From Sphingobium sp. (GTDB lineage: Bacteria; Pseudomonadota; Alphaproteobacteria; Sphingomonadales; Sphingomonadaceae): a stretch of DNA of 53,647 nt. Shown here piece by piece: positions 32,623-42,118 of the stretch. The stretch is taken from positions 1 through 53,647 of the forward strand of contig JAGIAZ010000020.1 of the NCBI GenBank assembly GCA_017744605.1, in the 5' to 3' direction. The notes under the pieces are model-generated. The model was given only the letters and a program-made list of their open reading frames with translations. It had not been told where the DNA came from and made no database searches. Numbering within the stretch: the first letter of the stretch is position 1; every line of letters starts with the position of its first letter. The position numbers were made by a program, and so were the translations under genes.

Positions 32623-33201
32623 ATGAACCCCCGGATGACAGAAGGCCCCGAGACGAAAAGCGCTCCGAAGACCAGTGGGAGGAAGCCGAAAGCGGTCGCG
32701 CAAGCGCCTGCCGAGCGCCCACGCGTCGGCGCGGCGCGCGCCATCTCGGATCTCATGCCGGACATCGGCCGCGCGGCCTTCCGCAAGTTCGGCTTCATCC
32801 AGTCGAGCGTCGTGACGCGCTGGGCGGAGATCGTCGGCAAGCGTCATGCGGAGCTGACCGCGCCCGAGCTCATTCGCTTCCCGCAGGGCCGCCGTTCAGG
32901 CGGCACGCTGCAGCTCGTCGTGGCGAGCGGCCATGGTCCCATGGTCCAGCACATCGTTCCCGAGATCATCGAGCGGGTGAACCGCTTCTTCGGCTATGAC
33001 GCCGTCTCGCGCGTCTCGCTCCGCCAGGGCGAGGTCAAGGCCGCCGAAGCCGTCGACCGTCCGCCGCCGCCGATGCTCCGCCCCGTGCCCACCGAGATCG
33101 GCGAAGGCCTGCGCGAGGTATCCGATCCCGAACTGCGCGCCGTGCTCGAATCCATGGCGCGCGGTCTCGCCGCGCCGGGCTCGCTGCCCCGAATTCGCTG
33201 A
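32623..33201 (+). CDS. DUF721 (DciA-like) protein
   Basis: A 192-residue protein. The DUF721 core is visible: FRKFGFIQSSVVTRWAEIVG, HAELTAPELIRFP, GTLQLVVASGHGPMVQHIVP and RVNRFFGYDAVSRV. DciA proteins of this family load the replicative helicase DnaB in bacteria without DnaC; whether this member does is not shown. The first 40 residues are basic and disordered. ATG 32623 is used, with ATG 32635 equally possible. It is divergent from mutY with only 14 bases between the two starts and leads the DsbA-DsbA-smc row. Confidence 0.8.
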   Translation: MNPRMTEGPETKSAPKTSGRKPKAVAQAPAERPRVGAARAISDLMPDIGRAAFRKFGFIQSSVVTRWAEIVGKRHAELTAPELIRFPQGRRSGGTLQLVVASGHGPMVQHIVPEIIERVNRFFGYDAVSRVSLRQGEVKAAEAVDRPPPPMLRPVPTEIGEGLREVSDPELRAVLESMARGLAAPGSLPRIR

Positions 33202-33227
33202 CTCTTATCCGCTGAAAAAGAGAAACC

Positions 33228-34001
33228 ATGACGATCCGCCCGCTCACCAGACTGTCAGCCCTGCTGCTCTTCGCTCTCCCGCTGGCGGGTGCGCCGCTTG
33301 CCCATGCCGCGCCGACGCCGGCCAAGCGCCCGGCGGCACCGGCCAAGGCGCCCGCCGCCCCGGCGAAGGCCGGCGACTGGGCCAATATGGTCACGCTGTT
33401 GCCCAATGGCGCGTTCGTGCTCGGCAATCCGGCTGCCAAGACGACGCTGGTCGAATATTTCAGCTACACCTGCTCGCACTGCAAGGCGTTCGCCGACGAA
33501 GGCATGCCGACGATCAAGCAGAGCTGGGTCCGCAGCGGCGCGATCAAGGTCGAGTTCCGCAACTGGGTCCGCGACCCATTCGATCTCGTCGCCGCGCTGC
33601 TCGCCCGCTGCGGCGGCCAGTCGCGCTTCCTCGCCAATCACGAGTCCATCTATGCGGGCTATGAGCCGTGGATGGACAAGGTGATACCCTATTCGCGAGC
33701 CCATCCCGAAATCGACGATCCCAAGAATTACAATGCCGCGACCTTCGCGGACATTGCCGAGAAGACCGGTCTCACGGCGACATTGACCCGGAACGGCCTG
33801 ACCGGACCGCAGATCAACGCTTGCCTCGCCGATCAGAAGGCGCTCGCGACCGTCCTCAATCTTACGGCCGGCTCCTGGAACGCGGTGCCCGATTTCCCGG
33901 GCACGCCGACCTTCCTGCTGAACGGCAAGCTCGTCCCGAATACGGCCAGTTGGGCCACCCTCAAGGGCCATCTGCCGCCATTGCCCACCTCCGCCAACTG
34001 A
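33228..34001 (+). CDS. DsbA-family periplasmic thiol oxidoreductase
   Basis: A 257-residue protein with a signal peptide (residues 1-27, LLLFALPLAGAPLAHA) and an Ala/Pro linker. The thioredoxin fold has the active site CSHC at 82-85 (FSYTCSHCKAF) and a cis-proline loop in FPGTPTFLLNG. VEFRNWVRDPFD is typical of the Com1-like DsbA group. Two extra Cys are present (ARCGG, NACLAD). It likely oxidises or isomerises envelope proteins, recharged by DsbB. A second DsbA-like gene follows after 47 bases. Confidence 0.88.
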   Translation: MTIRPLTRLSALLLFALPLAGAPLAHAAPTPAKRPAAPAKAPAAPAKAGDWANMVTLLPNGAFVLGNPAAKTTLVEYFSYTCSHCKAFADEGMPTIKQSWVRSGAIKVEFRNWVRDPFDLVAALLARCGGQSRFLANHESIYAGYEPWMDKVIPYSRAHPEIDDPKNYNAATFADIAEKTGLTATLTRNGLTGPQINACLADQKALATVLNLTAGSWNAVPDFPGTPTFLLNGKLVPNTASWATLKGHLPPLPTSAN

Positions 34002-34048
34002 GCTAGTCCCGGCTCTCCAACGTCTCCCAGAAGAGGCCCGATTCTGCC

Positions 34049-34789
34049 ATGACCCCTATCCGCTTCGCTCCGTTCGCCCTGGCGATTTTTGCGCTCGCCG
34101 CCTGCAACAAGTCGGACGATGGGGCCACGACGAAACCGGCCGGGTCGGTCAAGGTCGTGGCGGCGCCGGCGGGCACCAGCTGGGCGGAGAAAGTCGTGCC
34201 GACGGCCGAAGGCGTGCGGATGGGCAATCCCGATGCCACCGTGCAGATCATCGAATATGGCAGCTACACCTGCCCGCACTGCCGCGACTTCCAGGCCGAA
34301 GGGCATGAGACGATCGAGCGCGACTATGTGAACAGCGGCAAGATCAGCTTCGAATATCGCAACATGATCCGCGATCCGCTCGATCTCACCAATGCGCTCG
34401 TGGCGCACTGTTTCGATCCCGGCGCGTTCTTCGCGATCAACACGCAGCTCTTCGCCAATCAGGAAAACATGATCAAGACGTTTACGGCGCACAGCCAGGC
34501 CGAGCAGCAGGCGGCCGGCCAGGCGCCGCCGAACGAGCGCTTCGTGAAGCTCGCCGAACTGGCCGGCCTCATCGAATTCGCCAAGCAGCGCGGCCTTTCG
34601 GAAGAACGCGTGCGCACCTGCCTCGCCGACAACAAGAAGGCCGAGACCATCGCCAACCAGTCGCAGGCGGTGCTCGAAAAATATCCGGACTTCCCCGGCA
34701 CGCCGTCCTTCATCCTCAACGGCAAACTCCTCGACGCCACAGCCACCTGGGACGCGTTCCAGAAGCGGCTGCGCGAAGCGGGCGTCTGA
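34049..34789 (+). CDS. DsbA-family lipoprotein thiol oxidoreductase
   Basis: A 246-residue protein with a lipoprotein signal (FALAIFALAACN, Cys 19), so it is membrane-tethered, unlike its soluble neighbour. The active site is CPHC at 75-78 (GSYTCPHCRDF), then ISFEYRNMIRDPLDLTN and a cis-Pro loop FPGTPSFILNG. It is a paralogue of the preceding gene, with the same order of motifs. The different dipeptide between the cysteines (PH instead of SH) suggests a more oxidising role. Confidence 0.88.
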   Translation: MTPIRFAPFALAIFALAACNKSDDGATTKPAGSVKVVAAPAGTSWAEKVVPTAEGVRMGNPDATVQIIEYGSYTCPHCRDFQAEGHETIERDYVNSGKISFEYRNMIRDPLDLTNALVAHCFDPGAFFAINTQLFANQENMIKTFTAHSQAEQQAAGQAPPNERFVKLAELAGLIEFAKQRGLSEERVRTCLADNKKAETIANQSQAVLEKYPDFPGTPSFILNGKLLDATATWDAFQKRLREAGV

Positions 34790-34875
34790 ACGGGCTGACC
34801 CGGTTGGGCCATTGGGGGGCATCGACAGATCGATTCGGAGGGCGTGACGCCGGCGCCCCTGCGCGAGTCTGAGCG

Positions 34876-37800
34876 ATGGAGATCCGCCGCCTCAAACTGA
34901 CCGGTTTCAAGAGCTTCGTCGAGCCGAGCGAACTGCGGATCGAACCCGGCCTGACCGGCATCGTCGGGCCCAATGGCTGCGGCAAATCGAACCTGCTCGA
35001 GGCCATTCGCTGGGTGATGGGCGAGTCCAGCGCCAAGTCGATGCGCGGCGGCGGCATGGACGATGTGATCTTCGCCGGAACCAGCACACGCGCCCAGCGC
35101 GACTTCGCCGAGGTGACTCTGGTCGCCGTGAAGGAACAGGGCGAACTCTTCCCGTCGGTCGAACCGGGTCCGGACGGCGAGCTGGAAGTGGTCCGGCGTA
35201 TCGAGCGCGGCGCCGGCAGCGCCTATCGCGCCAATGGCCGCGACGTACGCGCCAAGGACATCGCGCTCATTTTCGCCGATGCCGCGACGGGGCCGCACAG
35301 CCCCGCGCTCGTCAGCCAGGGCAAGATCGCCGCCGTCATCTCCGCCAAGCCCACCGAACGCCGGGCGATGCTCGAGGAGGCGGCGGGCATTGCCGGCCTG
35401 CACGTGCGCCGCAAGGATGCCGAGCAGAAGCTGCGCGCGAGCGAAGCCAATCTCGCCCGGCTCGACGACATCCTCGCCGACATGGACAATCGCGCCGCCT
35501 CCCTGCGCCGGCAGGCGCGGGCTGCCGAGCGCTATACCGAGCTCACGACGCGCATCCTGCTCGCCGAGGGCAAGGCGCTGTTCGCGCGCTATACGGAAGC
35601 CTCTCGCGCGGCCGACCAGGCCGCCGCCGCCGCCCAGGCCGGCGAGGAAAATGTCCGCATCGCCCAGGAAACGCAGCTGGCCGCCGCCGCCATCAACCAG
35701 GCCGCGATCGAGGCGCTCGCGACCAAGCGCGCCGCGGCATCGTCCGCGCGCGAGGCCGCCGGCGAGGCCCGCCACCGGCTGGACCGCCTCTCGTCCGAAC
35801 GCGATGGCCTCGTCCGCCGCATCGCCGACCTCACCGCCCAGATCGCCCAGATCGCAACCGACGAAGGCCGCGAGGACGAACTGTCGCGGGACGCCACCCA
35901 GGCCATTGAGCGGCTCGGCGAAGAGGAGGCCGCGCTCGCCCGGCGCATCAAGGACGCCAAGGCGTCGCGCCCCGACTTTGCCGGCCGCATTGCCGAAGCG
36001 GATCGCGCCGTCAGCGAAGCCGAAGTCGCGCTCGCCCAGGCCATGGCGCGTCTTGCCAGCGAACAGGCCGAGCGCCGCGTCGCCGAAGCCGCGCTCGCCG
36101 CTGCCCGCCAGCGCCTTGGCCGCGCCACCGACGAGCAGCAACGCATCGCCGCCGCCCTTGCCGCCCTGCCCGATGCCGCACCCCTCGCGCAGAAGCAGGC
36201 GGAGGCCACGACACGGCAGGACGAAGCATTGGCGGCGCGCGAGGCCGCCGACACGCGGATCGCCGCCGCCGAGCAGCAGCGCGCCAGCCTGACCGAAGCC
36301 GTGGCCGAACAGCAGCGCGCGCTCGCCTCCGCCCGCGCGACGCTCGCCGCGCTCGAAAGCGAGGCGCAGGCGCTCGCCAAGGCGACACAGGCAAGCGGCT
36401 CGGGCCAACGCATCCTCGACCAGATCGCCGTGACGCCCGGCTATGAGCGCGCGCTCGCCGCCGCGCTGGGCGACGACCTCGAAGCCGGCACGGCCGAGGA
36501 GGGGCGCATGCGCTGGATCGGCGCGCCGATCGGCGACAAGGACCCCGCTCTGCCTGCCGGCTGCGAGGCGCTCGCCGCCAAGGTCACAGCGCCCGGACAG
36601 CTGGCCCGCCGCCTCGCCCAGGTCGCCGTGGCGAAGACCGACGATGGCGCCGCGCTCGCCGTCGGCCAGCGGCTGGTCACGCTGGACGGCCGCATGCGCC
36701 GCTGGGACGGCTTCGTCGTCGAGGAAGGCGGCGCGGCCACCGCCGAGCGGCTGATCCGCCTCAATCGCCTCGAAGCCATTGCCGGGGAGCGTCCGGCGCT
36801 GGCCGGCGCGGTCCAGGCCGCCGATACGGCGCTCGCCGCGAACCAGCAGGCCCTGCGCGCAGCCGGCGACGAGGAACGCAGCGCTCGCGCCGCCTCTTCC
36901 GCCGCGCAGGATGCCGTGCGCACCGCCGAACGTGTGCTGGGCGATGTCACCGCACAAATCGAACGCGTCGGGGAGCGCCGCGCGGACCTCGACCGGCGCG
37001 CCGCCGAGATCGATGCCGACCTCGCCATCGCCAGCAAGGAAGCGGAAGAAGCCGAGGCTGCACAGAGTGCGCTCCCCTCGGGCGACGCCGCCAATGCCGA
37101 TGTCACGCTCCGCAGGCAGGCGAGCGAGGAACATCGCGCCGCCGTCTCCCACCTGCAGGCCGAGCAGGCGATGACCGATCGCGCCATTGCGGCCGATGAA
37201 GAGCGCCTGCGTTCGGTCAAGGCCGAGGCCGAAGGCTGGCGCGCCCGCGCCGGCGACGCCACCCGCCGCATCGCCGACATGCGGCGCCGCGCCGAAACGC
37301 TGGCGGCCGATCTCGAGAAGATCTCCGGTCGCCCCGAGGCGCTCGCCACCGAGCTCGAAGCGCTGCTCGCCGGCACGCGCGATCTCGATACGGCGGCGGA
37401 AACGGCGAGGATCACCGAGCGCGAGGCCGAGGCGCGGCTCGCCGAGGCGGAAAAGGCGATTGCCGCCGCCAATGAGGCCCTCAGCGCCACGCGCGAGGCA
37501 CGCGCCGGCGCTGCGGCCCGTGCGGAACATGCCGTCGCCCGGCGCAGGGAAATCGGCCAGGCCTGCGGCGAGCGCTTCGAATGTCCGCCCCCCGTCCTGC
37601 CCGGCAAGCTCGGCTTTGCCGAGGACGATGTACGCGATGCCGCGACCGAGCAGGCCACCCATGACCGGCTGGTGCTGGAGCGCGAGCGCCTCGGCCCCGT
37701 CAATCTCGTCGCCGCGACCGAGCTCGCCGAGCTTGAGGACATCCAGACGAAGAGCCGCGCCGAAAGCGAGGAACTGACCACCGCAATCCACCAGTTGCGT

Positions 37801-38316
37801 GGGTCGATCGGCCATCTCAACCGCGAAGGCCGCACTCGGCTCCTGACGGCCTTCGAAGCGGTGAACGGCCATTTCCAGCGCCTGTTCACCACTCTCTTCC
37901 AGGGCGGCAGCGCCCGTCTCGAACTGATCGAAAGCGACGATCCGCTGGAGGCCGGCCTCGAAATCCTGGCCCAGCCGCCGGGCAAGAAGCTGACCACCCT
38001 CACCTTGCTCTCGGGCGGCGAGCAGGCGCTCACCGCCATCGCGCTCATCTTCGGCCTGTTCCTCACCAACCCGGCGCCGATCTGCGTGCTGGACGAGGTC
38101 GACGCGCCGCTCGACGACGCCAATATCGATCGCTTCTGCGATCTGCTCGACCGCATGGTCAGCGACACCAGCACCCGCTACCTCATCGTCACGCACAATG
38201 CGGTGACCATGAGCCGCATGCACCGCCTGTTCGGCGTGACAATGGCCGAACAGGGCATCAGCCGGCTGGTGTCGGTGGACCTCGGTGCGGCTGAACGGCT
38301 CCTCGCGGTGGAATAA
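34876..38316 (+). CDS. smc: Chromosome segregation ATPase SMC
   Basis: A 1146-residue SMC of normal size. N-terminal ATPase half: FKSFVEPSELRIEPGLTGIV and Walker A GPNGCGKS at 31-38. Two long Ala/Glu/Arg coiled-coil arms flank the hinge at about 515-640 (ILDQIAVTPGYERALAAALG). The C-terminal half has TLTLLSGGEQALTAIALIF (signature) and ICVLDEVDAPLDDANIDRF (Walker B). SMC with ScpA and ScpB compacts and resolves the chromosome; those partners are not in the window. ATG 34876 matches the family start MEIRRLKLTGFKSF. The two DsbA-like genes upstream are a common alphaproteobacterial context. Confidence 0.96.
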   Translation: MEIRRLKLTGFKSFVEPSELRIEPGLTGIVGPNGCGKSNLLEAIRWVMGESSAKSMRGGGMDDVIFAGTSTRAQRDFAEVTLVAVKEQGELFPSVEPGPDGELEVVRRIERGAGSAYRANGRDVRAKDIALIFADAATGPHSPALVSQGKIAAVISAKPTERRAMLEEAAGIAGLHVRRKDAEQKLRASEANLARLDDILADMDNRAASLRRQARAAERYTELTTRILLAEGKALFARYTEASRAADQAAAAAQAGEENVRIAQETQLAAAAINQAAIEALATKRAAASSAREAAGEARHRLDRLSSERDGLVRRIADLTAQIAQIATDEGREDELSRDATQAIERLGEEEAALARRIKDAKASRPDFAGRIAEADRAVSEAEVALAQAMARLASEQAERRVAEAALAAARQRLGRATDEQQRIAAALAALPDAAPLAQKQAEATTRQDEALAAREAADTRIAAAEQQRASLTEAVAEQQRALASARATLAALESEAQALAKATQASGSGQRILDQIAVTPGYERALAAALGDDLEAGTAEEGRMRWIGAPIGDKDPALPAGCEALAAKVTAPGQLARRLAQVAVAKTDDGAALAVGQRLVTLDGRMRRWDGFVVEEGGAATAERLIRLNRLEAIAGERPALAGAVQAADTALAANQQALRAAGDEERSARAASSAAQDAVRTAERVLGDVTAQIERVGERRADLDRRAAEIDADLAIASKEAEEAEAAQSALPSGDAANADVTLRRQASEEHRAAVSHLQAEQAMTDRAIAADEERLRSVKAEAEGWRARAGDATRRIADMRRRAETLAADLEKISGRPEALATELEALLAGTRDLDTAAETARITEREAEARLAEAEKAIAAANEALSATREARAGAAARAEHAVARRREIGQACGERFECPPPVLPGKLGFAEDDVRDAATEQATHDRLVLERERLGPVNLVAATELAELEDIQTKSRAESEELTTAIHQLRGSIGHLNREGRTRLLTAFEAVNGHFQRLFTTLFQGGSARLELIESDDPLEAGLEILAQPPGKKLTTLTLLSGGEQALTAIALIFGLFLTNPAPICVLDEVDAPLDDANIDRFCDLLDRMVSDTSTRYLIVTHNAVTMSRMHRLFGVTMAEQGISRLVSVDLGAAERLLAVE

Positions 38317-38317
38317 G

Positions 38318-38695
38318 ATGCCCTGGATATGGAATGGCTGGGGACTTGGGACAACGAATCCGGAGGAGGATTTGACGATCCGGGATGACTCGGTCGGCGG
38401 GCGTGATGATTTTAGTCATGGAGGTTACCGCATCAGCGATGGTCGGTGGCTCTTTGGGTTTGGTCTGGGCCGTCCCATGAGCCGTGTGCTCACAACCGAG
38501 GAAAAAGCCGCCAATCCCCAATACGATTCAGCGTGCGTATGGCAGATCGAAGATGGAGACTTGACCCCGGCCCAGCGGCAATCGGTGCAGGACTGGCTTC
38601 AGGCTAAGGAAGACGGCATGGTAGCAGTGCTCGGGGGGAGGCGCGAACATCAGATGATGCTCCTGTGGTCGGTGCGCAGTATCGAAAGCTACTGA
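38318..38695 (+). CDS. Hypothetical protein
   Basis: A 125-residue protein starting one base after the smc stop (TAAGATG). It is rich in Trp, Gly and Asp (PWIWNGWGLGTTNPEEDLTI; RISDGRWLFGFGLGRPMS) and ends MMLLWSVRSIESY. No signal peptide, no membrane helix, no family recognised. The coding sequence is visibly less GC-rich than smc and less biased at third positions, which suggests recent arrival. A strong hairpin follows the stop. Confidence 0.6.
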   Translation: MPWIWNGWGLGTTNPEEDLTIRDDSVGGRDDFSHGGYRISDGRWLFGFGLGRPMSRVLTTEEKAANPQYDSACVWQIEDGDLTPAQRQSVQDWLQAKEDGMVAVLGGRREHQMMLLWSVRSIESY

Positions 38696-38696
38696 C

Positions 38697-38719
38697 GAAA
38701 AAGGGGGCCCAAGCCCCCT
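38697..38719 (-). terminator. Bidirectional Rho-independent terminator
   Basis: AGGGGGC and GCCCCCT form a 7-bp stem around CCAA. Read on the minus strand it is followed by TTTTTCG, a proper U-tract, so it ends the gene at 38746-39297. On the plus strand the tail (CGTTCATTCTT) is weaker but may still stop the smc transcript. Confidence 0.8.
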
Positions 38720-38745
38720 CGTTCATTCTTCGCTGCAAGCGCCGC

Positions 38746-39297
38746 TCAATTGGGCTGCTTGTTGATGTCGATCTTCTCGACCCACTCGGGGTAGAAGCTT
38801 GGCTCGCGCGTCGACCAGCCCGGCGCGGTCGCGGCGGCTTCGCTGATCGACTGCAGCAGCGCCCGGCGGCGTTCGGGGTGAAGGTGCGGCAGGCTGGCGG
38901 CGGCGCAGAAGGCGCCCGGCAGCCAGGGCCGCGAACCTGCGCCGATCAGCCGCTCGTAGAGGAAGCGATAGGCCGAGAAGCTGTTCAGGCGGTTCTGGCC
39001 GAGGTCGAACGCGGAAACGGTGACCAGTGGCGCCATGAACGGTTCGACCTGCTCGAGGCCGCTATCGTCCGGCACCAGCGTCTTGATCTCGTCGAGGCGG
39101 CCATAGATGCGGGCCTGCGCACGGATCGAGGCTTCCTCGACCACATCGCGGCCCCATGTCTCCATGGCATCGCCGCGGTGAAACGCGATGTCGAGCGAAC
39201 GGCGAATGTAGCGCTGCGTGGCAGCGGGGAAGGATGCGAACTCGCGCAGTTCCGCGATTGTGATCGATCCGTCCGACGGCTTCGCGTGCTGACCCAA
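38746..39297 (-). CDS. Hypothetical protein, conserved in appearance
   Basis: A 183-residue soluble protein. It contains ITIAELREFASFPAATQRYI, RRSLDIAFHRGDAMETWG, ARIYGRLDEIKTLVPDDSG and SAYRFLYERLIGAGSRPWLP. No signal peptide or known family is recognised. TTG 39297 is preferred over ATG 39309 because GGAGG lies five bases before it, while the ATG has no ribosome-binding site; the difference is four residues. It ends at a strong terminator. Confidence 0.65.
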   Translation of the reverse strand: MGQHAKPSDGSITIAELREFASFPAATQRYIRRSLDIAFHRGDAMETWGRDVVEEASIRAQARIYGRLDEIKTLVPDDSGLEQVEPFMAPLVTVSAFDLGQNRLNSFSAYRFLYERLIGAGSRPWLPGAFCAAASLPHLHPERRRALLQSISEAAATAPGWSTREPSFYPEWVEKIDINKQPN

Positions 39298-39868
39298 TGA
39301 TGCCTCCATCCAGTGTGGCAAGGTCGCTATGCGCCTTTCAAGGTTAGCGGGCCGTTAAGCGAGCGTTGCCTCACATTCATAAGGAATCAGATTTGCTTGT
39401 GCCGCACAACAAGGAAAACGCGGCAGGCAAAATAAGCTGTGGACTGTTGCAAGTTATGGGAAACGCTGGTTTCCAGGCTTCATCGAGGCCCTGACCGCGC
39501 TCTTCGGGGCATGTCGGGCCATAGTTTTGGACGAGCGAAAGGGGCTGTCGATCCGGTCCGGCCGGGCACAAAACAAAGCGCCTCATCTCCCTTCCCGCCC
39601 TTGCGGCCACGGAAGACATTCCCAAGCCGATCCGTGCCTCGCCGGGACAGAATAGAGTTAACCGCCGCTCAGGGAAATATCGGCGGAGATTATAACGCAC
39701 GCGTCCAGCCATCCCCATGCGACGATTCGTTAATCATGTTTAACGATCTTTTGTTGATTCCAGTTTTCACCGCAATCCCACGATTTCATCCTCAATAAAT
39801 CGTGAAAAATCCGAAATGAACGCCCGGCACTTAACTCTTCTTTCAGAGCATTGGCGCATGACGCGCTC
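39298..39868. other. 571-base gene-poor, AT-rich region with TTAA motifs
   Basis: No convincing gene. Composition is markedly AT-rich at 39370-39440 and 39640-39850. TTAA-type sites occur: TTAG-N7-TTAA at about 39344-39358, GTTAACC at 39658, TTAA-N6-TTAAC at 39730-39744 and CTTAAC at 39831. These resemble CtrA motifs (TTAA-N7-TTAAC) imperfectly. It probably holds promoters for the minus gene and for the small ORF / GGDEF-EAL pair. Confidence 0.4.
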
Positions 39869-40078
39869 ATGCCGTTTCCAAGAGAGAAGAGAGTCTTGGG
39901 CAGCACGCCACCCCGGAGCGTGCATTACTGGCTGCCGGCCGCCGACGGCGGGAGCTGGCGTTTTGACGTGCCCGCCAGTCTTGCAAAATGCGTGGGCCGC
40001 TATGCCCGCATCCCCGAATTCGCGGCATCGTCCCACCTGCTGAACTGCGCGGAACCGCGCGGCGAGGTGCGGGACTAG
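39869..40078 (+). CDS. Small hypothetical protein upstream of the GGDEF-EAL gene
   Basis: A 69-residue frame ending four bases before the next start. It reads PRSVHYWLPAADGGSWRFDV and CVGRYARIPEFAASSHLLN, with two Cys. TTG 39896, after a purine-rich GAGAGAAGAGAG, would give 60 residues and is equally plausible. No family recognised. The tight spacing to the GGDEF-EAL gene suggests co-transcription and possibly a role in the same signalling unit. Confidence 0.5.
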   Translation: MPFPREKRVLGSTPPRSVHYWLPAADGGSWRFDVPASLAKCVGRYARIPEFAASSHLLNCAEPRGEVRD

Positions 40079-40082
40079 GCCA

Positions 40083-42065
40083 ATGCTGTTCAACTTCTTC
40101 AAGATCAGGACGGACGATACCGAGCTGGCCGCCGCAGTGCGCATCGCACTCATCAAGGCGCTCTACTCCTCGCATCTGTCGCTGGTCATCGGCGCGGCAA
40201 CCGGCCTCGCCATTTCGGCGATGGTCTCCTGGTACTGCCCGTCGCCATGGATCTACGCTTGCGGCGCCTTCATCTCCGCGACGGCGCTCCTGCGTGTCCT
40301 CAGCTTCGGCATGTTCAAGCCGGGTTCGGCGGACGCGAATGCCAAGGTCTGGGGGCGAATCTACGAAACCGGCGCCTTTGCCTATGCCTTGTTCGTGGGG
40401 CAGCTGACCTTCCTGACCTTCGTCATCACGGACGACCTGCGCATGCAGCTGGTCACCGCATTCACCTCGACCTGCTATGCCGCGGGCGCCACGGGGCGCA
40501 ACACGGGCCGGCCCCTGCTGGCGCTGAGCCAGCTGCTGCTCTGCTCGCTGCCGCTGTCGATCGTGCCGATCATCAAGCCGTCGCTGCCCACCATCTTCAT
40601 CAGCATCGTCAACCTGCTCTTCATCGCGGTTCTGATCGATCTCACGCTGCGCACCTACAAGACCGTGCTCGACGCCTTCATCGACCGGCAGGAAAAGCTG
40701 CGCATGGCGACAGTCTACGAGCATCTCTCCAAGACCGATCCGCTCACCGGCATCGACAACCGCTCGATCCTCAAGACCAATCTCGACAAGCTGATCGAGG
40801 AGGCCCGGAGCCGCATCGCGATCCTCTGGCTCGATCTCGACCGCTTCAAGCAGATCAACGACACGCTCGGCCACGCCACGGGCGACGCCGTGCTGCGCAC
40901 CATCTCGCATCGCCTCTCGATCATGCACGAGCGCGGCGGCCGCATCGCGCGCTTCGGCGGTGACGAGTTCATCGTGACACTGCCGGTGAAGGACGAGGCG
41001 GAGGCCGTGGCGACCGCCGACGAACTCATTCTGGCGATCCGCCAGCCGGTGACCATCAACAACATCCAGGTCGATATTTCCGGTTCGATCGGCATTTCGA
41101 TCTCCGACGACGACAGCGATTCCGACGAGTTGCTGCGCCATGCCGACGTGGCGCTCTACGAAGCCAAGGCCGGTGGCCGCAACTGCGTGCGCCTGTTCGA
41201 TCCCGAGATGGAGCGCCGCCTGCTCGAGAACAAGCAGATCGAGCGCGACCTCAAAAAGGCCCTCGCCAACAACGAGATGGAGGTCCACTACCAGCCGGTG
41301 GTCGATCTTCACGACTTCCGCATCAGGGGTTTCGAGGCCCTGCTGCGCTGGCATCATCCGACCAACGGCAATGTGCCACCGAGCCTGTTCATCCCCATTT
41401 CGGAGGGCAGCCACACCATCGGGCCGATCACCGAGTGGGTGCTCATGCAATCCTGCATGCAGGCGATGAAGTGGCCGGGCGACATCACCGTCGCGGTCAA
41501 CATCTCCGCCGTGCTGCTGACCGACCGGACGCTGCCCAACATCGTTTCGGACACGCTGCTCAGGAGCGGACTGCCGCCGCGCCGCCTGCACCTGGAGATC
41601 ACCGAGACCGCGCTGCTCGCCGACGATCCGGACGTGCGCTACGTGCTCGACATGTTGAAGCGCATCGGCACGTCGCTGAGCCTCGACGACTTCGGCACCG
41701 GCTTCTCCTCGCTCAGCCATCTCTGCCGGCACCGCTTCGACACGATCAAGATCGACCGCTCGTTCCTCAACAATGTGGAATCGCGCAGCGAATCCCGCGC
41801 CGTCATCCAGGCCGTATCGGGTCTCGCCTCCTCGCTCGACCTGACTGTCGTCGCCGAGGGCATCGAGACGTTCGAGCAGCTGCAATATGTGGTGAAGCAG
41901 GGCTGCTCGGCCGGTCAGGGCTATTTCTTCGCCAAGCCCATGCCGGCCTCCGCTGTGCTGCCTTATCTGTCGACGGCGGACGAGGAGCTGGCGCTGTTCA
42001 CCAAGGACGAGGTCATCGCCGGCGAAGCGAACCGCAAGGTCAAGCCACGGTCGCGCGCGGCGTGA
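40083..42065 (+). CDS. Membrane GGDEF-EAL protein (cyclic-di-GMP turnover)
   Basis: A 660-residue protein. About six membrane helices span residues 33-200 and form a MASE-like sensor. The diguanylate cyclase site is intact: RFGGDEFIVTL (GGDEF at about 292-296). The inhibitory I-site R-x-x-D upstream is not present (HERGGRIAR). The phosphodiesterase domain has FEALLRWHHP (EAL at about 418-420), NISAVLL, LEITETALL, DDFGTGFSSLSHL, IKIDRSFL and VVAEGIE, so both activities look possible. Which dominates cannot be read. It faces an RpfF-like gene across an interval with repeats and small ORFs. Confidence 0.93.
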   Translation: MLFNFFKIRTDDTELAAAVRIALIKALYSSHLSLVIGAATGLAISAMVSWYCPSPWIYACGAFISATALLRVLSFGMFKPGSADANAKVWGRIYETGAFAYALFVGQLTFLTFVITDDLRMQLVTAFTSTCYAAGATGRNTGRPLLALSQLLLCSLPLSIVPIIKPSLPTIFISIVNLLFIAVLIDLTLRTYKTVLDAFIDRQEKLRMATVYEHLSKTDPLTGIDNRSILKTNLDKLIEEARSRIAILWLDLDRFKQINDTLGHATGDAVLRTISHRLSIMHERGGRIARFGGDEFIVTLPVKDEAEAVATADELILAIRQPVTINNIQVDISGSIGISISDDDSDSDELLRHADVALYEAKAGGRNCVRLFDPEMERRLLENKQIERDLKKALANNEMEVHYQPVVDLHDFRIRGFEALLRWHHPTNGNVPPSLFIPISEGSHTIGPITEWVLMQSCMQAMKWPGDITVAVNISAVLLTDRTLPNIVSDTLLRSGLPPRRLHLEITETALLADDPDVRYVLDMLKRIGTSLSLDDFGTGFSSLSHLCRHRFDTIKIDRSFLNNVESRSESRAVIQAVSGLASSLDLTVVAEGIETFEQLQYVVKQGCSAGQGYFFAKPMPASAVLPYLSTADEELALFTKDEVIAGEANRKVKPRSRAA

Positions 42066-42118
42066 GGTGAGGCCGGCGCCCCCGATCGGCAGACCTACCC
42101 GCCAGGCCCAATCCCACA

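Noticed and set aside
34459..38223. 1254-codon open frame on the minus strand opposite smc
   Set aside because: Shadow of smc caused by high-GC third positions; the plus strand shows complete ATPase motifs.
39439..39798. 119-codon plus-strand frame in the gene-poor region
   Set aside because: Arg/Pro-rich without ribosome-binding site or recognisable pattern; AT-rich promoter-like sequence runs through it.
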